NCBI GenBank assembly: GCA_947652605.1
Contig: OX393577.1
Location: 25,423,466 to 25,487,465 of the forward strand
Origin: Elmis aenea
Taxonomy: Eukaryota; Arthropoda; Insecta; Coleoptera; Elmidae
Direction: 5' to 3'
DNA length: 64,000 bases
Of this stretch, positions 10,287-21,049 are shown piece by piece; position 1 is the stretch's first letter; each line of letters begins with the position of its first letter. Below the pieces are notes generated by a model that saw only the letters and a list, made by a program, of their open reading frames with translations, had not been told where the DNA came from and did no database searches. A program made the position numbers and the translations under genes.

Positions 10287-12763
10287 ATGATTAAATTATT
10301 TTCTTTAAAACAACAGAAGAAAGATGGAGAAGCTTCTCCCAAAAGTAGCAATCAAAAAAAAGCATCAGCTGCACAACTTAGGATTACAAAAGGTGAGATT
10401 TTTAAGAGATTACCTATAATTATTTTATATATCGTTATACTTTTAGACATTAACGAATTGAATTTACCCAAAACATGTAATACAGAGTTTCCAGATCCCG
10501 ATGATTTATTATCGTTTAAGTTGGTCATTTGTCCAGATGAGGTAATTATTATTGTTTAACTATTTCCAAACCATCAGATAGGACACTCAATTTTGTGAAT
10601 TTTTAATCTATTCAAATTTGGTGATGTAAAGAGCAGAAATATCAAAAGCAAGAAAAAGGTTTCTTGCTACAACAATTTATTATATGTGCTAGTTATCCTG
10701 GCAGTGGATGTTTCTATGATAGCTGTTTTGTTATTGACAATTTAATAAACAAGTACGAAATTGTTTATTTTATTCTCTACAACGATATCGTATACTTAGT
10801 ATACGCGTGGTGGTTTGGGGGTAGACAGAAAAAATTTCATAATGGTATACGTATGGTAAGTATATTCAGATACTGTGCTGGGTTCAGCCGTTTGGTGACG
10901 TTATAAAACCATTTATAAGAGCTGTGGCTTGAAAATTAGATTAAACACAGCACTTCATAATTGTTCTACAAATATCTTTTTTGGCACAAATCTATCGGAT
11001 CTGCTGCCTATTGCGGTGGGCTTGTCCACATACTCCTTGCCATGCCGCTGTTATTTATTTACAGTTACAACAAGTTTGAAATAACAGGAACTATATAAAT
11101 TACAAATATTTTTCTAATATAAGGGTTACAATTTAAAAAAATGTGCTGCTCCCCTTACCAGCACATTTTTGCCCCTTCATGCAAGTCAAAAAAGGTTGGG
11201 AACCATTGCTTTACATAATCAAAATTGGTTTTGCTTTCGTGTGTCTTACATACCATCATCAAAACTGTCTTATATTCAACCAGTTGAAGTGTGGTGGGCA
11301 CATCGTGTCTGTCTTAACAGCGGAGGGAAGTTTTTGCTGCCATCGGCAGCCATTTAATTTACTGCACTTGAAGCCGGTGTTTCTGGTGGATTGTGGAAGG
11401 GGTAGTCAGCTATTATTGTTTACCATACAGGTTAAAATAATCACGGTTTTAGCAGTTCTGTTTTACGTTTAACTGCATTTTCTGAGCCTTGAAAAATTCG
11501 TGGGTAAATTTTATCATCCATCAACCGGTTGAGTTTTGGTGGAATGTAAGACACAGGGCTTGTATAGATTTACAACTGTGGAGGCAGTAGATGAAGCTTT
11601 ATGAGGTTTTAAATGGGATACAAACAAATGTATTGCTTTTTATTCAAATACTATAAAATTATTTGTTGTTATAGTAAAAAATTATTGATCAATATCTACT
11701 ACAATTTATTCAAGTTTGTGTGATGTAACTGCTAAAGAATTTATAGGCAGTACTATGTTAAAATCGTGAATTCATTTTCAATATTAAGAAATTACAGAAT
11801 AATTAGTGGTTTTATCAGAAACTTTAAACATTTTCTTTGTTTAAATGTGGTCATTATGTTGGTTTTTAGTTCCCGGAAAAACTTGTGTTAGCAAAATATG
11901 TGACAACTAATTTTTATTTAAAAAATATTGTTGAAAATGTGTTTAAACATAAATATTTTGATGATAGTGACTAGGGGTGGGCGATATATCCATAAATATC
12001 AATATAATTTTGATATCGATATATCGGATATCGATATTCCGATATATCAATATTTCGTAGTAAGGACAACAAAAATAGGGGCGAGAAGCTTTTTTCTTTT
12101 TACGTCGCCAGTCTCCTTTTTCAGTTTTTTACTAACTTTTTTAGCTTCCCGCCCCTTTTATATCGACATTTCAATATCGCCCACCCCTAATAGTGACCCA
12201 AATAGAATACTTTTGACTGCAGATATGTCATTACTTAGTGCCCTTTGAGAATAAAATTGTTTAAAACATAATATTATATGCTAGTATCTGATGAAATGAA
12301 AAATTGTTGTAATTGATAATATATTTAAATATTTTATTGTAGAATTAATATTATTGTGTGTTTCTTTGTAATTTGCGAGCATGAATTACAATATTATTGT
12401 TTTTTTTTTGTCTAGGGATTTTATCGGACAGGACGATTTGTATTTAGCTTCAAAGTAGGTCCAAATTATCCACATGAACCACCAAAAGTGAAGTGTGAGA
12501 CGCAAGTATATCATCCAAACATAGATCAACAAGGCAACGTATGTCTAAATATTCTACGTGAGGACTGGAAACCTGTACTAACCATTAATAGTATTGTTTA
12601 TGGACTACAGTATCTTTTCCTGGAACCGAATCCTGAAGATCCTCTGAACAAAGAAGCTGCAGAAGTGCTAACTACTAATCGTCGCCTTTTCGAACAGAAC
12701 GTACAAAAAGCCATGCGAGGTGGCTATGTAGGAGGCACGTACTTTGATCGCTGTCTCAAGTGA
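10287..12763 (+). CDS. UbcE2M: NEDD8-conjugating enzyme UBC12 (UBE2M)
   Basis: Three exons, 10287-10392, 10447-10541 and 12416-12763, give 182 residues (the human protein has 183). The N-terminal extension [12 protein letters not shown] is the family's docking peptide for the NEDD8-activating enzyme. It is followed by [20 protein letters not shown]. The E2 fold carries [20 protein letters not shown], with the catalytic cysteine at residue 110, and the C-terminus [15 protein letters not shown]. The enzyme accepts activated NEDD8 as a thioester and passes it to cullins, switching on cullin-RING ubiquitin ligases. The long intron 2 (10542-12415) contains a hAT-type MITE. All junctions are GT-AG and in phase. 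Confidence 0.97.
11972..12189. mobile_element. hAT-type MITE with perfect 8-bp target duplication
   Basis: The element runs from TAGGGGTGGGCGATATATCC to ATATCGCCCACCCCTA. It is flanked by the exact direct repeat ATAGTGAC (11964-11971 and 12190-12197). Its 218 bp have no coding capacity. The internal sequence is shared with the copies at 6760 and 46057. It lies in intron 2 of UBC12. Confidence 0.92.
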
Positions 12764-14094
12764 TTTTTCTCAGACTGCTACTACTTTTATTGTCTTGTTA
12801 AGTTTTGCTGTTGATATCTGAGAAACACTAGGGTGACTAACGCTGTCTAGTTGTCTAAATTTTTAATTCAAATTAATTAAAGCAATGTACAGATAACAGT
12901 ATAATTTTGTTATTTGACATTTTTATTTTGTATGGGCGACTTTATTTGGGCACCCCTTGACTTTAATTTTATTGCTGTCGTTGGTATTCTGTGAATTGTC
13001 AGCATTCACTTTAAGCTAATATATTAGTGTATGGGTCGATGTAAGTAATGCTAACTAATTTAACTGTAGTTTTCGAACATACACGTCATCTCAAAATGTG
13101 ATCTTTGCTTTTATAAACATTGTACAAATTATATCTTTTTAAATATGGATTATACCACCACAGCAGGGAATACCTACTAAACGTTTTCTGTTTGTCATAA
13201 ATTTGGTGTTACTACTGCTCTGTAGATGTGGTTGTGTGCTGTGATATCGTGAAGTTAATACCACTATTATAAAATAGCGACTAAAATAAATTATAAAAAT
13301 TATATTGCACATATACAATATGCTCATGAAAAATGCGAGTGATCTTTTATATCTAGTACATCTGTGAAAACATTAAAAGATCTATAAAACTGCATATCCT
13401 ATTTGAAACAAAATCATCAATTCAGATATTTAACAGTGCAATACAATTTTTGGATTTTTTTCACCATTGAAATTTTTTACACATGCATTGTCAAATGTAA
13501 TTTTATACTTACAAATCTAAAAAAATTTTTAAATTTGTTTGCAGCAACAAAAACTGTTTTTCATGGGCATAAAAAATGTTTGTAAATAGTGTCTATGAAA
13601 ATGTATTAAGCATAAACAGTCGCACTGTTGTGACAGCAAATTAAATAGTGTGCACGTTATTGCAGTTTCCAATTTAGCAATTGAAAATACCACTTTAATT
13701 AAAGCTATAACTGACGAGTTTGTCTCTTTTCTTATTTTTTATCTGTATAGAAACATCTTCTAAGTTTAGTAAACTAAGATAAATAAATATCTTAAGTATT
13801 TGTCAAAATCTTCTTTATAAATATGATATATCAACATAATTTTATTGTTTAGCTAGCCCTTTCAAACTATTATTTAATTTTAACATTACCAAGTTATGTA
13901 AGAAACTAATTTAACAAAAAATAAAATAAGTTATTTATAAATTGTTGGTCGAGATTATTAATTATTCCCTTCTCTAAATAAGACCTGCATATATAACATA
14001 AATATGAATAACAATAATTTAAAATTATTATTAACTCAAGTTTCAAAGTAAATTATTATACATTTAAAAAAAAATACAGTTACAACTGGTTTTA
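12764..14094. other. UBC12 3' flank and intergenic DNA
   Basis: This is AT-rich sequence following the UBC12 stop codon, so its first part is the 3' UTR. Short open frames here resemble no known protein. No repeat ends were recognised before the TTAA at 14095. Confidence 0.5.
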
Positions 14095-15717
14095 TTAACC
14101 CATTTAGCGCCATTGATGCGTTAACGCAACATTAATTGTTTATTGTTTTTTAGTAACTAAATAATTGTTTATTGTAAAATTCTTGTCAGCATATTTTTGT
14201 AGGTCTATTTTACCTAAGAATATTTTTTATAATATTTTAAACTTATTGTTTAATGCTTTTTACAATAACCAAAAAATTTTAATTTAGAGAATAATAATTT
14301 AAATATTTTCGTCATGCATATTTTCTTTCTTGAAATTCTGAGATATGATTTAAGCTGAGTTTACAATAAAAGTGTCTTTCTAGTACTAACAAAAAAATTA
14401 TGTGTAAAAAAAAATTAATCAATTCAGAGATTTTAGATAAGAACATTATGTTGCGTTTTCGCATCAACGGCAGTTTGTGTGGTATAGACGTACATACGGT
14501 AGTATATTATATCTCAGTGTTGCGCGAGTTTACAACTTTAGTGCGAGTTTGTTCATGCCTGCAGTTATATTTTATGGATGCGTTAAGTGTTTGTTATCGT
14601 GTAAGTTAGTGTAATTCTTGTAAAATATGAGTAATAATAAAAGGAAATATGATTTTGATAAAAATAGACCTCTGACAATAAAAGAACTTGAAGCGGAAAT
14701 AGAAAATATTTATGAAGATAATGAGATTGATGTTGTTATTATCCCACCAAATGTCGATGAACTTACTGACGAAGAAGATGGAGATGATAACCTATTGCAA
14801 GGTAAGCAAGCCCTTACATACACATGTTGTTTTATTTATATAACTTACAACATCTTTTTTATTATAGGCGATTTCATGCCCCAAGATATTGCTGGCACTT
14901 TAGAAATCATGACTGAAAATAATATAGACCCGGATTTTGAACCTGCTAAAGCTGCAACAAAAAGAAAAAAATCTGCTGTCTATCATGCTAATTGGCGCAA
15001 AGATGACATTGCTTTCATTGATTCTTCTAAAAATTTCAATGAAGAAAATAAAATATCACATATAAAAGACGTAGATGAGAAATCTCCAATAGATATATTT
15101 TTCCTATTTTTTTATGACGATATCTTGAATATGATTATTGAACATTCATTGAAATATGCACAAGATAAAAATAGACATGACTTTAAGTTGACAATTTCTG
15201 ATCTGAAAAAGTTTTTGGGCATTATGATTTTGTCTGGTTATCATACATTGCCACAAATGGATATGTATTGGAGTAGAGATGAAGATAAAGGACTACCTTT
15301 AGTAAAAAACTGCATGTCGGAACAAATTTAGGAATATAAAGAAAAATATTCATTTAGCCAATAATGATAATTTAGACAAAAAAGATAAATTTGCTAAGCT
15401 TAGGCCATTGTTCGATGCCATAAACCATAAGAATTTGCAGTTTTATTTTTATATTTTTAGAATTTCTTTTTTTTTTTCGTTTTAAATTTTTTGTTTTTAA
15501 ATATAAAAAACATTATAAAAACAAACATTTTATTTTTTCCCAATTACTACTACTATATGCCATTGATGCGTTAACGCAACATTAATTTTCGTAAAATATA
15601 AAGAAATTTTTTTCCAAAAAACTACAGAAATGTCTTAATTGGACCCTAATCAGATAAAATATTAACAAAAATTCGAAATCAAACCGGTATTTTAATGCTT
15701 GGCGTTTAATGGGTTAA
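14095..15717 (+). mobile_element. piggyBac-type transposon with both ends
   Basis: Bounded by TTAA on both sides. The left end is TTAACCCATTTAGCGCC (14095-14111); the right end is GGCGTTTAATGGGTTAA (15701-15717), 15 of 17 inverse matches. A 28-bp direct repeat lies just inside both ends (14110-14137 and 15560-15587) and is identical; it contains the 12-bp palindrome TGCGTTAACGCA. The interior holds a transposase N-terminal part. At 1.62 kb the element is shorter than a full piggyBac (about 2.4 kb), so the catalytic C-terminal part has been lost. Confidence 0.88.
14627..15440 (+). pseudogene. piggyBac-type transposase, truncated and frameshifted
   Basis: The reading frame begins MSNNKRKYDFDKNRPLTIKE with an acidic N-terminus, as in PGBD-type transposases. 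A likely intron sits at 14802-14867 (GTAAGC...TTATAG, 66 nt). Being a multiple of three without stops, it leaves the frame open if retained. The conserved N-terminal region of the DDE domain follows (SPIDIFFLFFYDDILNMIIE, LKKFLGIMILSGYHTLPQ, MYWS). The frame stops at 15329-15331. The continuing transposase sequence (NIKKNIHLAN, KLRPLFDAIN) is in another frame, so there is a small frameshift. After about 15440 the similarity ends and the catalytic aspartate region is absent. The protein is not functional as encoded. Confidence 0.85.
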
Positions 15718-16201
15718 AGTGACTGTACAATAATATTTAATAAGTAAAGAAAATATGTTAATAAACTTGTAAGGTCACCAAATGATTTTCGCTACACGTT
15801 TGCATTTGTGTGTATAATAAGCTTAAGCTGTTTCGTGCACGTAAATAATGTCTGTCAAAATGACGTTTCATTCAAGAGTTTACGATATTATTTTTTTATT
15901 CAATGATTTACGACAACCACAGCATTCATAAGATGCAAAATTTAAAAAATAATCAACTTTTAATAAAATTCGAGAGTATTGAAAATTGAAACACAGCATT
16001 TTACTAGGAAAATTAAACTCCGGAACATATGAAGCTTTTAATACAATAATTGTAGGAGCTGTTTTTGAGAAAATCTAAAAGTTTAAACATTTCTAATAAT
16101 TCTGTATAATAAAATTAAGTAAAAAATCTTATACGACCGATATGAGCTAAAAGCATGAATCGTAGCTTGAGAATTGAACCTCGTGTTATACACCTGTATA
16201 C
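15718..16201. other. Intergenic stretch, nothing recognised
   Basis: AT-rich sequence between the piggyBac right end and the CAGGGTG end at 16202. No reading frame, repeat or RNA is supported. Confidence 0.4.
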
Positions 16202-17137
16202 AGGGTGCAATAACCTACATGTGTTGCTTGGGTAACTTTGTTATTAAAAGAGTTACAAAGTTGGTTAAATAAGTAAAGTTGGGCAGAATTTCAAGACAAA
16301 TTAATTGCCATTTTGACATTGGACCCACACCCAATTTGGGTGCTCAAATCCCTTTGTGCTGAAAAGAGGCTTCGGGACAGTCAAATATCCCGGTTAATCA
16401 AAACTAGTAAAAGAAATTCCAGAAAATTAATTACCCTTAGTACGCCATAGATTGCACAAGTTCAGTGACAGGTATAAAGGAGGTGCAATCTTGCCCCTAA
16501 AGGATTTCTATCCTGATTGAAAATACCTTTATAATTGATTTTTTAACTCGGACCACCCTTCGGGCTAAGGGGGTGCAGATCCCGTCTTGTTCCTGTTATG
16601 ATTTTCACCTGGCAACCCTATTCATATCTCATCATCAGAAACAAATTGAAATTATCAGTTCAAATAATTTAACTGAACAATAACAAATAAAACAGTTCGT
16701 GGCTATTATTAATAACCTACATAAAAGAATAATTAATAAGACTTTAACATAAATCATTAATTATAATAATGCTTCATTCAAAGTAGTAGCCACCATTTTC
16801 TTGAATTCGCAGCTGACATCGTTTTTTAATATTTCACTTTGCACTTTTAATAAAGTATTATGTCTGATTTCTGCTATAGCTGCTCTTATGTTGCTTTTCA
16901 AATCATCAACATTATGTGGGTTTTCTTTGTATACTTTATCTTTAATATTTAAATCAAGAGCAATGCAATGGTATTTCTGTTACCTATCCAATAAGGAAAT
17001 CTTTCAAATAAATAGTTTGATACAAACTATGCATTGTGAGCAGGTGCTCTATCATACTGAACGTAATCCAAATGTTGTAAAGAAAATATAACATTCTTGT
17101 CCAAATCCAAGGCAACCTTATACTACGGTCTACAGTA
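16202..17137 (-). mobile_element. Decayed mariner-like element, one end and transposase C-terminus
   Basis: The end CAGGGTGCAATAACCTACAT (16202) and the next ~120 bp match the left end of the element at 21606. Between about 16760 and 17100 the minus strand encodes, with interruptions, a mariner-type transposase C-terminal region. The pieces APAHNA, YKENPHN-like, KATLEQL and KCKVKY appear in shifting frames. The other half and other end are missing, cut off at the TIR element that starts at 17140. It is a relic, not a gene. Confidence 0.65.
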
Positions 17138-17254
17138 TACCGGGTGTAACTGAAATCAGCCTCACCGCCTTTTTCTTCTCTAGTTTTAGTTTTAGACAAA
17201 CAAAATTTTAAACATGTGATATGCGCAAAAATCCGGATTTTCTGAATATATGTA

Positions 17255-17483
17255 AGTTACTTTTCTACTTTACCGTAAGGTCTTTTTAAAAAAGGTTTTA
17301 TTATCCAAAATACATACTATTTAGCTGAAGGCTAGATTCTAACTAATAAAAATTACAAGATTATAAAAGTACATGAGTTTTACATCTTGTACGGGTATCA
17401 TATTATATTACTGAGAAACGCAAAGTGTTGATGATAAGAAGCCGCTGCAAGTTGCTGAATAAGCTGGGAACCAATATGTAACT
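17255..17483 (-). repeat. 3' LTR of the errantivirus-type element
   Basis: 229 bp, with the short inverted ends AGTTAC/GTAACT. It is identical to the copy at 20821-21049 and is preceded by the TGTA target copy. Confidence 0.93.
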
Positions 17484-17494
17484 CCTCCCTCCTT
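17484..17494 (-). other. Polypurine tract
   Basis: On the minus strand AAGGAGGGAGG directly precedes the 3' LTR. This is the position and composition of the primer for plus-strand DNA synthesis. Confidence 0.7.
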
Positions 17495-19472
17495 AGAATT
17501 TAGCTTCCTCTGGAAGATTGATTTTTCTTTCTTCTGTTTTCGTTTTGATTGATTGATTTAGATTTTTCTTCTGTTTTCTATTTTTGATACACTTTATAGT
17601 TAAGAAACAACCGATAATTATGAGTATTATGTACACAATCACTGTCCATGCACTTGGCACATAATATTTAAATTCTTGTTCTATAATAGGTGTGGAAGGA
17701 TTTGACGGTAGTTCTTTTAAATTTAGTGTTCTTAAATTTATCTTGGTATCAGCATTTTTGTTTTTCATGGGTGTTAGCTGTGGGGCGTTGATCACTAATG
17801 GTTTGCCAAATGTTTCGTCTCGAAATGTTATTTCCCGTTGATTGCAGTATAGTTTGCAGGAATTTTGTTTTATTAAGTAAATTCCTTTAAGTGTCTTCGT
17901 TTCGGTTTCTTGTTGGCACTTGATAATAATATTTTCTTCCAATGGAAATACTCCCAAGTATTGGTTGATTTCGGGAATTATTTCTAGGTGATTTTCTTTA
18001 ATATCCAATTCCACATGGCGGCACTGGTTTGAGTGTCCTTCTAATAAAATTTGCTTTTCGCATAGCGACAGGTGGTTTGTTTGTAAATAACTCGGACATT
18101 GAAATATTTTACCTTTGGTACAAATGTCACTTAGAGGTATTATTTTATTATCATTGGATTTCAATAAAAATTTGACATCAGGAATTATAGTTATAAATTG
18201 TGATTCATACTTGGTGGGGATTGGTAATAAGTAATATAAATTAAATTCTGTTTCAAAATCAATGGGTATTGATAAAAAGTAAATAATTTGATTGGGCTGA
18301 ACCTTACAGTTAACTTCATGCATTTCTATCTGATGAAAACCACTAGCTAAATCTAAAGTTGAAAAGTATTGGCACTTGCCCAATTTATCAAGTAAATCTG
18401 TGATATTAGGAAGTGGATATCTGTCGTCAATAGTTTTGTCATTCAATTTACGATAATCGATAACAACGCGCCATTTTTGTTTGCCTGAGGCGTCTAATTT
18501 TTTTGGTACGATCCAGATGGGGGATGACCAAGGCGAATTGCTGTTTCTAATAATGTTTTGATCTAACATATTTTTAATTTGTTTTTCAACTTCTGATTTG
18601 TGGATAAAAGGGTATCTATATGATTTAGTGTAAACTGGAATTTCGTCCGTAGTTCTAATTTTGTGTTTGATTTGATTCGAAAAGCTTAACTGATTATTCT
18701 CCAAATGAAATATATCTGAATATTCTTTTATTAATTTAGTTACAGTATATTTTTCTTCGGAGTTCATATGAGACGTACGAATTTTTGACGTATCGAATTT
18801 AAGTTTTTCTGTATTTAAATTATTAAAGTTCGGGTAAGTGGAGTGTTCGTATTCATCGAACTTCTCTACTATTAATGGTTCAATAACCGCAACTGATATG
18901 CATTCAGTGGGGTTTAGTATAGTACAAATAGCCTGGTAGTTGTTAACTGTAGTAACACACTCAGGTATTTCTAGGTCATTAAGTTTTTTATATGGTATTA
19001 TAATGTCGCCTTCTTTAATATTTTTGATATTAATTTTTATCACTTGTTCTGATCTTGGTTTTACCGTTATTTGATTAGTAACATGTGATAATTTATAAAA
19101 GTTAATTTTTATGTTACTGCTAGGCGTATATAAAACATTATCGTTTAAATTAATAATTGCATTCAAACTTCTTAAATTATCGAGACCTAATAGGATATCG
19201 AAATTTTTGTGAAAGTTAAATAGATAATACTTCAACTTATGTTGTAATTTAAATAATTTGGAACATTGAATAGTTGCGCTATAATGTCCAATCGATTTGC
19301 CATTTACTGTAGAGATTTGAAATGGGTCATTTTGAATTGCATTTATAAAGTACTTTTTTGCGATTTCAGGTTTGATAAACGATCTTGTACTACCTGTATC
19401 TATTAAAACTTTTAAATTGTTTTCTGATAATATTATGTACGGTAGTTCGCTATCTTTATTAATCAAGTTCAT
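17493..19472 (-). CDS. Protease / partial reverse transcriptase fused in frame to an Env-like C-terminus
   Basis: 659 codons without a stop. Residues ~23-30 carry the retroviral-type aspartic protease motif (LIDTGS, Asp25). After a linker, the reverse transcriptase N-terminal part follows (WSSPIWIVPKK, VVIDYRKLN, and motif A LDLASGFHQIEM near residue 373). The similarity to Pol stops near residue 388, before the YxDD catalytic box. RNase H and integrase are absent. The remainder resembles the C-terminal part of an insect errantivirus Env-type protein. It has several cysteines and a membrane span at about 609-628 (VIVYIILIIIGCFLTI), followed by a basic cytoplasmic tail. An internal deletion thus joined pol to env in frame. 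Its start ATG overlaps the gag stop (TAATG). An active polymerase is not expected. Confidence 0.85.
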   Translation of the reverse strand: MNLINKDSELPYIILSENNLKVLIDTGSTRSFIKPEIAKKYFINAIQNDPFQISTVNGKSIGHYSATIQCSKLFKLQHKLKYYLFNFHKNFDILLGLDNLRSLNAIINLNDNVLYTPSSNIKINFYKLSHVTNQITVKPRSEQVIKINIKNIKEGDIIIPYKKLNDLEIPECVTTVNNYQAICTILNPTECISVAVIEPLIVEKFDEYEHSTYPNFNNLNTEKLKFDTSKIRTSHMNSEEKYTVTKLIKEYSDIFHLENNQLSFSNQIKHKIRTTDEIPVYTKSYRYPFIHKSEVEKQIKNMLDQNIIRNSNSPWSSPIWIVPKKLDASGKQKWRVVIDYRKLNDKTIDDRYPLPNITDLLDKLGKCQYFSTLDLASGFHQIEMHEVNCKVQPNQIIYFLSIPIDFETEFNLYYLLPIPTKYESQFITIIPDVKFLLKSNDNKIIPLSDICTKGKIFQCPSYLQTNHLSLCEKQILLEGHSNQCRHVELDIKENHLEIIPEINQYLGVFPLEENIIIKCQQETETKTLKGIYLIKQNSCKLYCNQREITFRDETFGKPLVINAPQLTPMKNKNADTKINLRTLNLKELPSNPSTPIIEQEFKYYVPSAWTVIVYIILIIIGCFLTIKCIKNRKQKKNLNQSIKTKTEERKINLPEEAKF

Positions 19473-20596
19473 TAATTCAAAACTGGGTCCGAGGCTTTCT
19501 CGTGAAAAAAAACATTTTCTTCAGGAAATTCAACTGAAGGTTGATCATCAATATTATTTAATTCTTCGACAATATAGTTTGGGTTACTTTGTCTGAAGTT
19601 ATTATGGCTAGGACGATAATTTTGATTAGAAAATTGTCGATAAGTATTTCTAGTCGATACACTCATTGGAGTTGGTTTTGGGAATCTTTGATTAGGATTC
19701 GATGCAAAAGCATTGTGTTCTGCACGTTTTCCATAATTAGTATTGTTATTTTTATTAAAATAATTTGTTTGAGTATTACTAGTACTCGGGTTTGGATTTT
19801 GTGAATTATGAGCATAATTAGTTAATTGTAAATAATTCACTTTTGGTGGGTTTTTATAAAAGTTTGTTTTAGTTTGAAATTTACTTTTAAATGTTTTTTG
19901 AGTTTGTGGCTCTAATTGGAAATCGTTAGTTAACATATTTAATGCTTCGTTTAAATCTGATGGATTCTTAGCACGCATAAGTGAACTTAATGGTTCTTTT
20001 AGTCCACGTAACAAAATTCGTAAAGCACATTTACGGAAAAATGAAGTTAAAACTGGTATCTCTTGTGGGCTACCATGCATTGTAATGTAAGAAATTTGCA
20101 GATTTAAAATATGTTGTATACGATTATAAAATTCAAAAGGCGTTTCATTACTTTGTTTTAATTCTGTCATTTCTATGTTTAAAGTAAAACAATCTCTTTT
20201 ATCAGAGTAAGTAGTTAATAACGCTTTTTTTAAATCTTGCCAATTTTTAATGATACAAGAAGATATACTTAAGGCGGCTTCACCTTTAATTTTTGCTAAT
20301 ATGCTTGACATCAGATATTCATTCTGAAAGTCATTTACATCAGCTGTGCTGTAAAATTTATTGACTAATTTTTCGCAAATTTCGACAAATCTTGGCAAAA
20401 GTTCTGTTTCACCATTGAAATCAGGAACCATGTTTAAATATTCTTGTTTAAGGACAGCCATTTTATTTGAATTGTCGATTACTTTATTTTTAATTGAAAA
20501 ATTAGGTTTGGGCTGATCTAGGTCTGAATCAGAATCACTTTGTTGGTCAATTGAGCTATCAGAATTGTAGTGACTTGGATTACCTCTAAAAGACAT
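19472..20596 (-). CDS. Gag of the errantivirus-type element
   Basis: 374 codons starting MSFRGNPSHYNSDSSIDQQS. The middle (about residues 50-230) has the helical pattern of LTR-retrotransposon capsid proteins (DFNGETELLPRFVEICEKL, FYNRIQHILNLQI). The C-terminal third is rich in Asn, Pro and Arg with no CCHC zinc knuckle, as is usual for errantiviruses. The frame looks intact. Its stop codon shares one base with the start of the downstream frame. Confidence 0.85.
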   Translation of the reverse strand: MSFRGNPSHYNSDSSIDQQSDSDSDLDQPKPNFSIKNKVIDNSNKMAVLKQEYLNMVPDFNGETELLPRFVEICEKLVNKFYSTADVNDFQNEYLMSSILAKIKGEAALSISSCIIKNWQDLKKALLTTYSDKRDCFTLNIEMTELKQSNETPFEFYNRIQHILNLQISYITMHGSPQEIPVLTSFFRKCALRILLRGLKEPLSSLMRAKNPSDLNEALNMLTNDFQLEPQTQKTFKSKFQTKTNFYKNPPKVNYLQLTNYAHNSQNPNPSTSNTQTNYFNKNNNTNYGKRAEHNAFASNPNQRFPKPTPMSVSTRNTYRQFSNQNYRPSHNNFRQSNPNYIVEELNNIDDQPSVEFPEENVFFHEKASDPVLN

Positions 20597-20802
20597 AGGT
20601 ACTTACAGTAAAATAATTGTTATCCTTTCCATTTAATCCACTATGGACTGGTGAGTACTCCTTTACAGACTTCCTCTTTGGATAGGAACTTGTCACTTCA
20701 CTCGAAGTTTTACGTTAAGGTTGCACTTAACTTTATTTTATGGAATAGTCAATCAATCGTTGAAACGAACCGAATATTATATTCACTAATATTCGTTTGA
20801 CC

Positions 20803-20820
20803 AATCCTACCGACTGCGCC
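20803..20820 (-). other. Primer-binding site, tRNA-Ser type
   Basis: Immediately inside the 5' LTR the minus strand reads GGCGCAGTCGGTAGGATT; with the last LTR base this gives TGGCGCAGTCG. It is complementary to the 3' end expected of insect tRNA-Ser (CGACTGC-GCCA), the primer known for the 17.6/297 group of gypsy-type elements. Confidence 0.72.
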
Positions 20821-21049
20821 AGTTACTTTTCTACTTTACCGTAAGGTCTTTTTAAAAAAGGTTTTATTATCCAAAATACATACTATTTAGCTGAAGGCTA
20901 GATTCTAACTAATAAAAATTACAAGATTATAAAAGTACATGAGTTTTACATCTTGTACGGGTATCATATTATATTACTGAGAAACGCAAAGTGTTGATGA
21001 TAAGAAGCCGCTGCAAGTTGCTGAATAAGCTGGGAACCAATATGTAACT
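20821..21049 (-). repeat. 5' LTR of the errantivirus-type element
   Basis: Identical by eye over 229 bp to 17255-17483. It is followed by the TGTA target copy at 21050-21053. Confidence 0.93.

Larger units (their letters stand above)
17255..21049 (-). mobile_element. LTR retrotransposon (gypsy/errantivirus type), deletion derivative
   Basis: Two 229-bp LTRs (17255-17483 and 20821-21049), identical by eye, start AGTTAC and end GTAACT. The target TGTA is duplicated at 17251-17254 and 21050-21053. On the minus strand the order is LTR, primer-binding site, gag, a pol/env fusion frame, polypurine tract, LTR. A 3.8-kb size is about half a full errantivirus. What is missing is the second half of reverse transcriptase, RNase H, integrase and most of Env. 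Identical LTRs show that the insertion is recent. It therefore probably moved as this shortened form using proteins supplied by a relative. Confidence 0.92.

Noticed and set aside
10664..12248. Open frames in UBC12 intron 2
   Set aside because: They lie between well-supported exons, resemble no protein, and one overlaps the MITE. A hAT-like end string (GGTTGGGAACCATTGC near 11200) was seen, but no partner end was found.
17040..17100. Open frames at 16801-17199 as genes
   Set aside because: They are fragments and shadows of a decayed mariner-type transposase, not independent genes.
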